From JAFAHS01 sp046728175 (GTDB taxonomy: Bacteria; Desulfobacterota; Binatia; Binatales; Binataceae): a DNA stretch of 64,000 nt. Position 1 is the stretch's first letter. Each line of letters starts with the position of its first letter. The notes beneath the pieces were generated by a model, which worked only from the letters and a program-made list of their open reading frames with translations, did no database searches and had not been told where the DNA came from. Shown here in pieces: positions 45,428-52,423 of the stretch. A program made the position numbers and the translations under genes. The stretch is taken from assembly GCA_046728175.1 (NCBI GenBank), contig JBKPEA010000013.1:43318-107317 (forward strand), read 5' to 3'.

Positions 45428-45844
45428 ATGCCTATCATTGCAATCGATTTCGGAAAGCGCCGGATAGGTCTCGCCATTGCGGAGTCCGCAGACTCCGTTG
45501 CTTATCCCTTGGGCACCATAACTCGAGTCTCCTGGGACAAGGACCTCAAGCAGCTAAGCACCTGGATTAGCTCGCGTGCCGCCACCCAGCTGGTGGTCGG
45601 TCTGCCGCTCAACATGGACGGCAGCGAAGGTTCCGCTGCCCGAGCCGCGCGGACGTTCGGGGCGCAAGTAGCGACCCATTTGCATTTGCCCGTTGATTAC
45701 ACCGACGAACGATTGACCAGTTTCGAAGCACGCGAGCGGCTCCCGAATCAGGGCGGCCAGCGCCATCGCAAGACCGCGGTCGATGCGGTAGCTGCCACGA
45801 TCATACTTGAAGAATGGCTGGCGGCGCATCGAAAATCGTCATAA
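45428..45844 (+). CDS. ruvX: Holliday junction resolvase-like RuvX (YqgF)
   Basis: This RNase-H-fold nuclease (138 aa) is involved in pre-16S rRNA processing and probably recombination. Motifs: IIAIDFGKRRIGLAIAE, VVGLPLNMDGSEGSAARAARTF, VDYTDERLTSFEA, and terminal DAVAATIILEEWL. The length is usual. The start is the ATG before PIIAID. The stop codon lies in a 22-base tandem duplication. mltG follows 58 bases later, a common pairing. Confidence 0.95.
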   Translation: MPIIAIDFGKRRIGLAIAESADSVAYPLGTITRVSWDKDLKQLSTWISSRAATQLVVGLPLNMDGSEGSAARAARTFGAQVATHLHLPVDYTDERLTSFEARERLPNQGGQRHRKTAVDAVAATIILEEWLAAHRKSS

Positions 45845-45877
45845 TCGCTTCGGGAATTCGTCATAATCGCTTCAGGA
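45836..45877. repeat. Two-copy 22-base tandem repeat at the ruvX stop codon
   Basis: TCGTCATAATCGCTTCGGGA and TCGTCATAATCGCTTCAGGA (one mismatch) follow each other with a 22-base period. The first copy holds the ruvX stop codon (TCG TCA TAA). The second copy runs into an AGGAGG that may serve mltG, although it is about 23 bases from the mltG ATG. Confidence 0.6.
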
Positions 45878-45902
45878 GGCTGGCGCGCTGGGGCACTATT
45901 CG

Positions 45903-46940
45903 ATGCGGAAGCTGAAAGCAATCATCGCTCTACTGGCACTCGCAGCGATCGCCTTCGCAGCAATTGGGGCATTTGAATTCTATTGGCTCACCCCGACCGA
46001 AATTTTCGCGACTCCCCGCAACGTAACGATCGAAAAAGGTGAATCGTTTCGATCGGTCGCGCACAAGCTCGCCATGGCAGGCGCCATTCGCAGCTCCCTG
46101 GCGGTCCAACTGTATGGGCAGTTCACGGGGACCGCGCGTCGGATCAAGCCGGGAGACTATGAGTTCAAAGGCGGTGAACGGATTCCGGAGGTGATGCGCC
46201 ACCTGGTCGCGGGCGACTTCGTGGTCGTAACGGTGGTCATACCAGAGGGTCTGACGGTTCATCAGATCGGGGAGCGCCTGGAGGTCGCGGGCTTGGTGTG
46301 CCAAGGCGATTTCGAGAATGCCGCGCACGACGGCCCGCTGGTCCGCGCGCTGGGACTTATGCCGCTGGGGGCGGAGGGTTACTTCTTTCCGGCGACCTAC
46401 CGTTTTTCGCCGCACGTGTCGGCGGACCAGATCTTGTTTGCGATGCTGTCGCGATTCTTTCGGGTGCTGACACCGCAGGTGGAAGCGCGGATGTTCGAGC
46501 TAGGACTCAACACGCGCCAGGTCGTGACCATGGCCTCGATCGTCGAGCGGGAGGCAAAAGTACCGGGGGAGCGGCCGCTGATTGCCGGGGTGTTTTACAA
46601 TCGACTCAGGCTGGGAATGCCGCTTCAATCCGATCCGACCGCTGAGTATAGTTTCGACGGAACCGTGGGTGCAGCCGCCCAGGCAGTGAAAACTCCTAGT
46701 GCATTCAACACCTACGAGATAGCAGGTCTTCCGCCGGGGCCGATCGCGAGTCCGGGCCTGAAGTCAATCGAAGCCGCCCTGTATCCGGCGCAATCGAATT
46801 TCCTCTATTTCGTGGCACGCAACGACGGGACTCATGTGTTTTCCAAATCGTTCAACGACCACAAGCGCGCCATCCTGGCCAGCAGCAAGGCTCGCCGGTC
46901 CAAAGCCGCGCACCCTCTCGCGGCTGGCCGCGCCGATTAG
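45903..46940 (+). CDS. mltG: Endolytic murein transglycosylase MltG (YceG-like)
   Basis: This membrane-anchored lytic transglycosylase (345 aa) cuts nascent glycan strands and sets their length. It has an N-terminal helix (IIALLALAAIAFAAIGAFEFYWL), a LysM-like part (ESFRSVAHKLAMAGAIRSSLAVQLYG), and the catalytic domain with VVTMASIVEREAKVPGERPLIAGVFYNRLRLGMPLQSDPT, including the catalytic Glu in SIVEREA, and NTYEIAGLPPGPIASPG. The length is normal. It follows ruvX with the tandem repeat between. Confidence 0.96.
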   Translation: MRKLKAIIALLALAAIAFAAIGAFEFYWLTPTEIFATPRNVTIEKGESFRSVAHKLAMAGAIRSSLAVQLYGQFTGTARRIKPGDYEFKGGERIPEVMRHLVAGDFVVVTVVIPEGLTVHQIGERLEVAGLVCQGDFENAAHDGPLVRALGLMPLGAEGYFFPATYRFSPHVSADQILFAMLSRFFRVLTPQVEARMFELGLNTRQVVTMASIVEREAKVPGERPLIAGVFYNRLRLGMPLQSDPTAEYSFDGTVGAAAQAVKTPSAFNTYEIAGLPPGPIASPGLKSIEAALYPAQSNFLYFVARNDGTHVFSKSFNDHKRAILASSKARRSKAAHPLAAGRAD

Positions 46941-46954
46941 GCTATAATTCCATC

Positions 46955-48436
46955 GTGCCTAATCCGGTTGAGATTCTAAGCCGTACGAGCAGTCGCATCG
47001 CCAAGATCGCGGCGGCGCGAACGCTTGCCTACGCAGTGCTGCCCGCGGTTGTAGCGGCAGTACTGGCAGCGACGGTGCGTCCGCTGGGGCAGGCAACCTG
47101 GGAGAGGTGGGGCTACGTGCTCAGTCCGGCGGGCGCTCAAATTCTGACCGGTTCTCTGGCGGCTATCGCCCTCCTCACGGTGATCACGGCCGCGGTGCTC
47201 GCGTGGCTTGCCTACCGGCGCGCCAGCGATTTTGTCAGCGCCGCCGCGCAAGTCGACGAAGCCGTTGGCGGGCATCAGCAGATCCTTACCTTTGCGACCC
47301 TAGTCGATCCTGCGGCGCCGGAGGCCGCAAGGGCTGGCCGCTCTCCGCTCTTTCCGGTTCTGTGGAAGCGCGCGATCTCGTTCCTGGACCCGTTCGATGC
47401 CAGCCGTGCATTTCCATTCCGGCTCGGCCGTCCGATCACGCGGTCGTCGGTTCTGACCCTCGCCATCGCTATCGCGATGGCGCTCGCGACCCTCGGCCTG
47501 GTTCGCCCGCCATCTCCGCTGCAGAGCGCAGCGATGAAGCTGCGCGAGAGCGCCAGCGCAATCGAGAAATCCTCCGCGAGCCCCGCGGATCTCGCGCTGG
47601 CCAGTAGCCTGCGCGATGTCGCCGATGAACTTGAGAATCCCAAATTGCCCCCGGAGCAAAAGCTGAAGCGGCTCGAGGAAGTGATGCAGCAGGTGGCATC
47701 GCGCGGCGAGCAGAGGAATGGCAAAGGGCAAGACCAGGGTGGTGGCGGAGGAAGTGTCGCTTCCAAAGAAGGGAAGAGCCAGGGCACGGGCGAAGGCTCG
47801 GGTTCAGCGCATGGTTCGGGCCAGGGCTCGGGACAGAATCAGGCCAATACGGGCGCTGGACAAAACGAAAAAGGCGACAAAGGCAAGGACAGTTCGGTCG
47901 AGCTTCAAAACGAACTCGCCAAGGCCAAAGCCCAGGTCGAAGAAGCAAAGAGTCCTGAGCAGAACCCGTCATCCGGTGGTGACCAAAACAAGGGCGAAGC
48001 GCCCGAAGCCGGAAAAGGAACGGACCAGAAGGCGGCGGGTAATCAGCCAAATCCGCAACAGGCGGGGAATACACCGATGCAGGGGGCCAACGCCAGCCGC
48101 AATGTCCCACAGGCCGGCGGCAACAACCAGCAAGCTGGCACGGACCGGGGATCAAACCAGGGTGATACTCGATTGGGCGAATTTCCCACGCCGACCAAAA
48201 CCCAGCGCTTTTCGAAGGGCGGAAGCGAAGCGCTTAATATTCACGATGCGCGCTACGTCATGTTTCGGCTTCCAAGCGCAATCCCGGTGGGTCCCGGAGG
48301 AACAAGCGTTATCGATCCGAACCGGACCAAAGCAACCACACCTTATGTTAATGCTCCGCTCAAAGAGACGAGTACCGATGCTCCTCCGGACGAGCGGCAA
48401 CTGATTCCACCGCGCTATCGCGATCTGATTCACTAG
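46955..48436 (+). CDS. Membrane protein with long Gln/Gly/Asn-rich tail, first gene of the MoxR/Bat-like cluster
   Basis: This 493-aa protein is not in a named family I recognise. N-terminal hydrophobic segments (AYAVLPAVVAAVLAATV, LAAIALLTVITAAVLAWLAY and later LTLAIAIAMALATLGLV) anchor it. A helical stretch (170-245) with ASSLRDVADELENPKLPPEQKLKRLEEVMQQ follows, then a region of about 150 residues rich in Gln, Gly, Asn, Ser and Lys that is probably disordered. A conserved-looking C-terminus ends ERQLIPPRYRDLIH, which I have seen at the end of similar proteins in Bat-type clusters. The start is GTG. It precedes a MoxR ATPase gene by 24 bases and is likely its functional partner. Confidence 0.65.
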   Translation: MPNPVEILSRTSSRIAKIAAARTLAYAVLPAVVAAVLAATVRPLGQATWERWGYVLSPAGAQILTGSLAAIALLTVITAAVLAWLAYRRASDFVSAAAQVDEAVGGHQQILTFATLVDPAAPEAARAGRSPLFPVLWKRAISFLDPFDASRAFPFRLGRPITRSSVLTLAIAIAMALATLGLVRPPSPLQSAAMKLRESASAIEKSSASPADLALASSLRDVADELENPKLPPEQKLKRLEEVMQQVASRGEQRNGKGQDQGGGGGSVASKEGKSQGTGEGSGSAHGSGQGSGQNQANTGAGQNEKGDKGKDSSVELQNELAKAKAQVEEAKSPEQNPSSGGDQNKGEAPEAGKGTDQKAAGNQPNPQQAGNTPMQGANASRNVPQAGGNNQQAGTDRGSNQGDTRLGEFPTPTKTQRFSKGGSEALNIHDARYVMFRLPSAIPVGPGGTSVIDPNRTKATTPYVNAPLKETSTDAPPDERQLIPPRYRDLIH

Positions 48437-48460
48437 GTAGAGGAGCGACAAGGACAAGGG

Positions 48461-49477
48461 ATGGGAGCGGCACCGCAAGCATCACCCGACCAGCGAGTAG
48501 CTGAGTTTCGCAGAGTTTTTCAACGCGCCGAGCAGGAAGTCTCACGCGTGATCGTGGGGCATCAGGAGGTCATCCGCAAACTGCTGACCGCTTTGTTCTG
48601 CGGAGGCCACGTTTTAATCGAGGGAGTTCCGGGACTCGGTAAGACCCTGATGTGCAAGGCGGCCTCTGACGCGCTCGGGCTCATTTTCAAACGCGTCCAG
48701 TTTACGCCCGACCTGATGCCTTCGGACATCATCGGTACCCAAGTCCTGACCGAGCAGGACGGCCAACGCGAATTTCAGTTCAAGCCCGGCCCGATCTTTG
48801 CCCACATGGTGCTCGGCGACGAGGTGAATCGCGCGACGCCCAAGACCCAATCCGCCCTGCTCGAGGCGATGGAAGAGCACCAGGTTACGGTGTTTGGTGT
48901 GACCTACAAACTGGAAGCCCCGTACATCGTGCTGGCGACGCAAAACCCGATCGAACTCGAAGGAACCTATCCGCTGCCAGAGGCGCAGATCGACCGGTTT
49001 CTGTTCAAAGTGATCATGAATATGCCCAAGCCGGAGGAGCTACGCGAAATCCTGAACCGCACGACCGGCGCGGAAGCTCGCAAGTCGGAGAATATCTTCG
49101 ATCGCCGCAGCGCCCCCCAAGCCATCGAGAGCTTGAAGGCGCTGGTGCGTGAGGTGATGGTCGCGGAGGCCCTTGAGCGCTACATCATAGCGATCGTCGG
49201 CGGATGCACCCCAAACACTCCGGGCGCAATTCCCGAGGTATCGCAATATCTGCGCTTCGGACCGAGTCCGCGAGGCGCACAGGCCATGATTTTGTGCGCG
49301 AAAGTGAACGCGCTGCTCGACGGGCGCGTGAGCGTCGGCTACGACGACGTCGACGACGCGATAGTGCCGAGCCTGCGTCATCGACTCTTGAGAAACTTTC
49401 AGGCCGAGGCAGAGAACGTCACCACCGAGTCTATCCTCGAACAGGTGCAAAAGCGTCTCAAGCGCCCGCGCGGCTAG
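48461..49477 (+). CDS. MoxR-family AAA+ ATPase
   Basis: This chaperone-like ATPase (338 aa) has Walker A GVPGLGKT (about residues 54-61), Walker B MVLGDEVNRATPKTQSALLEAMEE, sensor-1 VLATQNPIELEGTYPLPEAQIDRF, and the C-terminal lid with RAAAEAKRTPN-like GPSPRGAQAMILCAK. MoxR proteins help assemble or activate metalloenzymes and VWA-containing partners. It starts the DUF58-VWA series that follows, although 235 bases separate it from the DUF58 gene. Confidence 0.95.
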   Translation: MGAAPQASPDQRVAEFRRVFQRAEQEVSRVIVGHQEVIRKLLTALFCGGHVLIEGVPGLGKTLMCKAASDALGLIFKRVQFTPDLMPSDIIGTQVLTEQDGQREFQFKPGPIFAHMVLGDEVNRATPKTQSALLEAMEEHQVTVFGVTYKLEAPYIVLATQNPIELEGTYPLPEAQIDRFLFKVIMNMPKPEELREILNRTTGAEARKSENIFDRRSAPQAIESLKALVREVMVAEALERYIIAIVGGCTPNTPGAIPEVSQYLRFGPSPRGAQAMILCAKVNALLDGRVSVGYDDVDDAIVPSLRHRLLRNFQAEAENVTTESILEQVQKRLKRPRG

Positions 49478-49581
49478 TGGATTGTTGAATGTCCCGCAGG
49501 TGATGAGGAATGTTCGTTTTCAACGCCCGCAATACGGTGGTCGCCGCTTCCCTCGGTTGTCGGCCGCCAGGAGAGACCACG

Positions 49582-49617
49582 GTGCGGGGAGCTGGCCATG
49601 TAAATCACTCTCCGCAC
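49582..49617. repeat. Inverted repeat between moxR and DUF58 genes
   Basis: GTGCGGGGAG and CTCTCCGCAC pair over 9 of 10 bases with a 16-base loop. No T-run follows, so it is not a typical intrinsic terminator. It may be a processing or attenuation structure inside the cluster. Confidence 0.4.
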
Positions 49618-49687
49618 CCTGAACAGTGTGATGCTTCATAGTTATGGCGCCGAGACGTCTGACCAAGACCCAAACCTGCTGGGCGGT

Positions 49688-49705
49688 GGTTAACCGGACT
49701 TAACC
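49688..49705. repeat. Dyad GGTTAA-N6-TTAACC just upstream of the DUF58 start
   Basis: This perfect 6-base dyad ends seven bases before the DUF58 ATG, exactly where a ribosome-binding site is expected. It could be an operator or could hide the translation start in a hairpin. Confidence 0.4.
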
Positions 49706-49712
49706 GCAGGCG

Positions 49713-50609
49713 ATGTTCGATCTTCCCGACCAGTTCACGGCTCATTTTCTTGCGCGGCTCGAAGAACTGCGTATTCGCACCCGCCGGCAATACGCGGGCA
49801 TGGGCAAGGGCGCCCATCTTTCGCCGAAACGCGGCTCCTCGCTAGAGTTCAACGACTATCGCCATTACGCGGCGGGCGACGATTTTCGCCACATCGACTG
49901 GGGACTCTACGGCCGCACCGACAAGTACTACATCAAGCTGTTCAAGGAAGAAGAGGACCTGCTGACGTACATATTCCTCGATGCCAGCGCATCGATGACC
50001 TATCCGGCAGGCGACCGCAAATTTGAATACGCGGTGGCAACCGCGCTCGCGCTGGCTTACGTCGCGTTAGGATCGGGCGACCGCGTGATGATTCGGCTGC
50101 TCGGCGGTAGCGGCGGGCTGGCGCCCGCATTCGTGCACGGACGGCATCGAATCGTGGAGTTGGCGCGCAAGCTGCGCGAGGTTTCGCCTGGCGGGCAATA
50201 CGATTTCGCGCAGGTCCTCGCCCGCGAGATGCTCTCAATCCGGCGCGCGGGGAAGGTCTTCGTCATCTCCGATTTTCTGATGATGCTCAACTCGGTGACT
50301 AAAGGACTCGGCTTGTTCCTGGCAGCATCGATGGACCTCACTGCCGTGCAGATTCTTGGGGGACGTGAGCTTAAAGGGGACGGCCTCGACGGTGATGTCG
50401 AGGTGATCGACTCCGAATCCGGCGAGCGGGTGCGGGTCGCGATCGGTGCCCGCGAGCGTGAACAATACCAGGAGACGATGATGCGGCTTACGCGCGAGAT
50501 CCGCTCGTTCTGCCTCAAGCGCGGTTTGCACTATTCGCTGTACGTGACCGATCGCGAGTTCCAATCGTTTTTCCTGCGTGCGGTCGCCGAACTGGGCCTC
50601 GCACATTGA
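49713..50609 (+). CDS. DUF58 domain protein
   Basis: This cytoplasmic protein (298 aa) carries the DUF58 signature: RTRRQYAGMGKGAHLSPKRGSSLEFNDYRHYAAGDDFRHIDWGLYGRTDKYYIKLFKEEEDLLTYIFLDASASM, in which G....F.D.R.Y..GDD.R.IDW defines the family and LDASASM is a VWA-like metal motif. It is usually found next to MoxR and Bat proteins, whose joint role is poorly known. A dyad lies at its ribosome-site position. The next gene begins four bases after its stop. Confidence 0.94.
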   Translation: MFDLPDQFTAHFLARLEELRIRTRRQYAGMGKGAHLSPKRGSSLEFNDYRHYAAGDDFRHIDWGLYGRTDKYYIKLFKEEEDLLTYIFLDASASMTYPAGDRKFEYAVATALALAYVALGSGDRVMIRLLGGSGGLAPAFVHGRHRIVELARKLREVSPGGQYDFAQVLAREMLSIRRAGKVFVISDFLMMLNSVTKGLGLFLAASMDLTAVQILGGRELKGDGLDGDVEVIDSESGERVRVAIGAREREQYQETMMRLTREIRSFCLKRGLHYSLYVTDREFQSFFLRAVAELGLAH

Positions 50610-50613
50610 GTTT

Positions 50614-52419
50614 ATGGGGCTGCTGTATCCCGGGGCTCTCGTCTTTCTCGCGATCGTGCCCGCGCTGGTGCTCGCCTACCTGGCGCGCGAACGCCCTGCG
50701 CGCGTGGTCGTCTCGAGCGTGCTCCCGTTTCGCGCGTTGCGCGGCCTGCGCAAGGAGCGCTTCGGCGGACGGCCGCGTTTCGACTGGATGTTCCTGGTCG
50801 AGCTGGTCCTGCTGTTGCTCGCGGTACTGGCAATGGCGGGCCCTTATCTTATTCGCAAGAGCAGCCCTATCGCGCTGGTTATCGACGACTCGGCGGCCAT
50901 GCAGGTTCGGCTCGACTCTGGCGCGACCCGCTTTAAAGACGCAATCAGCAAAGCGCGGAGCAGGCTGTCGGTGACCGATGGTAACGGCACGATTACCATC
51001 TTTGCGACGGCGCCCGCGCCACATCGCATCGCGCCGCCCTTCAACTCCCATGCCGAGGCCCTGCTCGCGATTCTTCGAATGAAGCCGACCGACGCACCCA
51101 ACGACAGCAACTCGGTAGCCGCGCTGCTAAGCTCCCTCGCCGCGGAAGGGCGCTTCAGCAAAATAATTTTCGTCGGGAGCCAGGCCATCGCACCGCCCGT
51201 ACCCGCGACCATCGATTCGATCCTGGTGGACGATGCGATTCCCAACCTCGCGCTCGGATCATTCGGTTTGCGCCGCGAGGTGTTTGGCCAGGAAGCGCTC
51301 CACGCGCTGATCACGGTCGCCAATTTCTCATCCGAGCCAAAGCAGGTTGAGGTCATCGTCGAGGGCGACGGCAACCAACTCGGCGATGCACACGAAACCC
51401 TGGCCGCTGGCGAAACCGGTTCGCTGGAGTTCCCCGCGCTCAGGCCGGTCCGCGTCTACCGGGCGGTGCTGAAACCCGACGACGCGTTCCCGCTGGACAA
51501 TGTCGCGTACGCAACCAGTGGATCGGTCAAGAAGGTTTCCATCCTCTTCGTTACCCCTTCCGCCGCCGATTCCGCCGGCCTCGATTCAATTCCCGGCGTA
51601 TCAGTCAAACCCGTGTCGCCCGGTTCCTTTGCTCCTGAAGATCTGAAAAACGCCGACCTCGCAGTCTTCGAGTACTCGGCGCCCAAGGAACTCCCGGGCG
51701 TTAACTCGCTGCTGGTGGCACCGCCGCCGGGGGATCCGGTTTTCGATTTCACGGTCACCCCGGCGGCAGGGATCCAAATCGCCAAGTGGCACGACACCGA
51801 CCAACTGACCGATTCGGTAAACTTCCGCCTGCTGAATATCTCGCAAGGCGAGTTTCTCGGTGTGCACCCGTGGATGGCTGCGGTGGTTTCGGGACAGGGG
51901 GGCGGGCTGCTCTTACGCGGCGAACGTCAAGGTCACCGGTATATCGCGACCGGCTTCAATCCGTTCCCTTATCTCGGCCGGCGCAACCTGCCGATGTCAG
52001 TGCTGACGCTCAACATCCTGAGTTATCTCGCCGGTCTCGGCACCAGCAGCGCCGGCTTTCACACCGGGCAGCCCTGGCTGGCACCCGCCGGGGTCGAAAC
52101 CATAACTCTTCCGTCGGGCAAGAAGGTAAAGGCTACCCCGGGAACGCTGTTCACCGACGTCGGTTCGCAGGGGATCTATGAACTCTCGGGGCCTGATATT
52201 CCGGCCACGCCCCGCGCAGTGAACCTTGACAACCTGGCGCTATCCAATTTCCAGAATACTCCGCCGTTAAAGGTTGAAGGACGAGGCTTAGCTTCGTCGA
52301 GCCAGCAGTTCACCGAAAAAGCATCGATGAGCGCATGGGTGCTCGGGACGATTCTCGCCCTGGGTGCGTTGGAAGCGATGCTGATTTACCGCCGCCGACG
52401 GAGGGTGCTCGAGGCGTAG
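50614..52419 (+). CDS. BatA-like VWA membrane protein
   Basis: This product (about 601 aa) starts with the BatA-type helix (MGLLYPGALVFLAIVPALVLAYLAR), has the charged loop SSVLPFRALRGLRKERFGGRPRFDWMFLVELVLLLLAVLAMAGPYLI, then a degenerate VWA-like segment ALVIDDSAAMQVRLDSGATRF, long beta domains, and a final helix (AWVLGTILALGALEAMLIYRRRRR). The MIDAS (usually DxSxS) reads DDSAAM, so metal binding is questionable. It follows DUF58 tightly and precedes a VWA protein. It is probably part of a periplasm-facing complex. Confidence 0.85.
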   Translation: MGLLYPGALVFLAIVPALVLAYLARERPARVVVSSVLPFRALRGLRKERFGGRPRFDWMFLVELVLLLLAVLAMAGPYLIRKSSPIALVIDDSAAMQVRLDSGATRFKDAISKARSRLSVTDGNGTITIFATAPAPHRIAPPFNSHAEALLAILRMKPTDAPNDSNSVAALLSSLAAEGRFSKIIFVGSQAIAPPVPATIDSILVDDAIPNLALGSFGLRREVFGQEALHALITVANFSSEPKQVEVIVEGDGNQLGDAHETLAAGETGSLEFPALRPVRVYRAVLKPDDAFPLDNVAYATSGSVKKVSILFVTPSAADSAGLDSIPGVSVKPVSPGSFAPEDLKNADLAVFEYSAPKELPGVNSLLVAPPPGDPVFDFTVTPAAGIQIAKWHDTDQLTDSVNFRLLNISQGEFLGVHPWMAAVVSGQGGGLLLRGERQGHRYIATGFNPFPYLGRRNLPMSVLTLNILSYLAGLGTSSAGFHTGQPWLAPAGVETITLPSGKKVKATPGTLFTDVGSQGIYELSGPDIPATPRAVNLDNLALSNFQNTPPLKVEGRGLASSSQQFTEKASMSAWVLGTILALGALEAMLIYRRRRRVLEA

Positions 52420-52423
52420 CCGA

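Noticed and set aside
46943..46948. TATAAT hexamer just before the GTG of the Gln/Gly-rich protein
   Set aside because: It is seven bases from the start codon and has no -35 element 16-19 bases upstream, so it cannot serve as a normal promoter for this gene.
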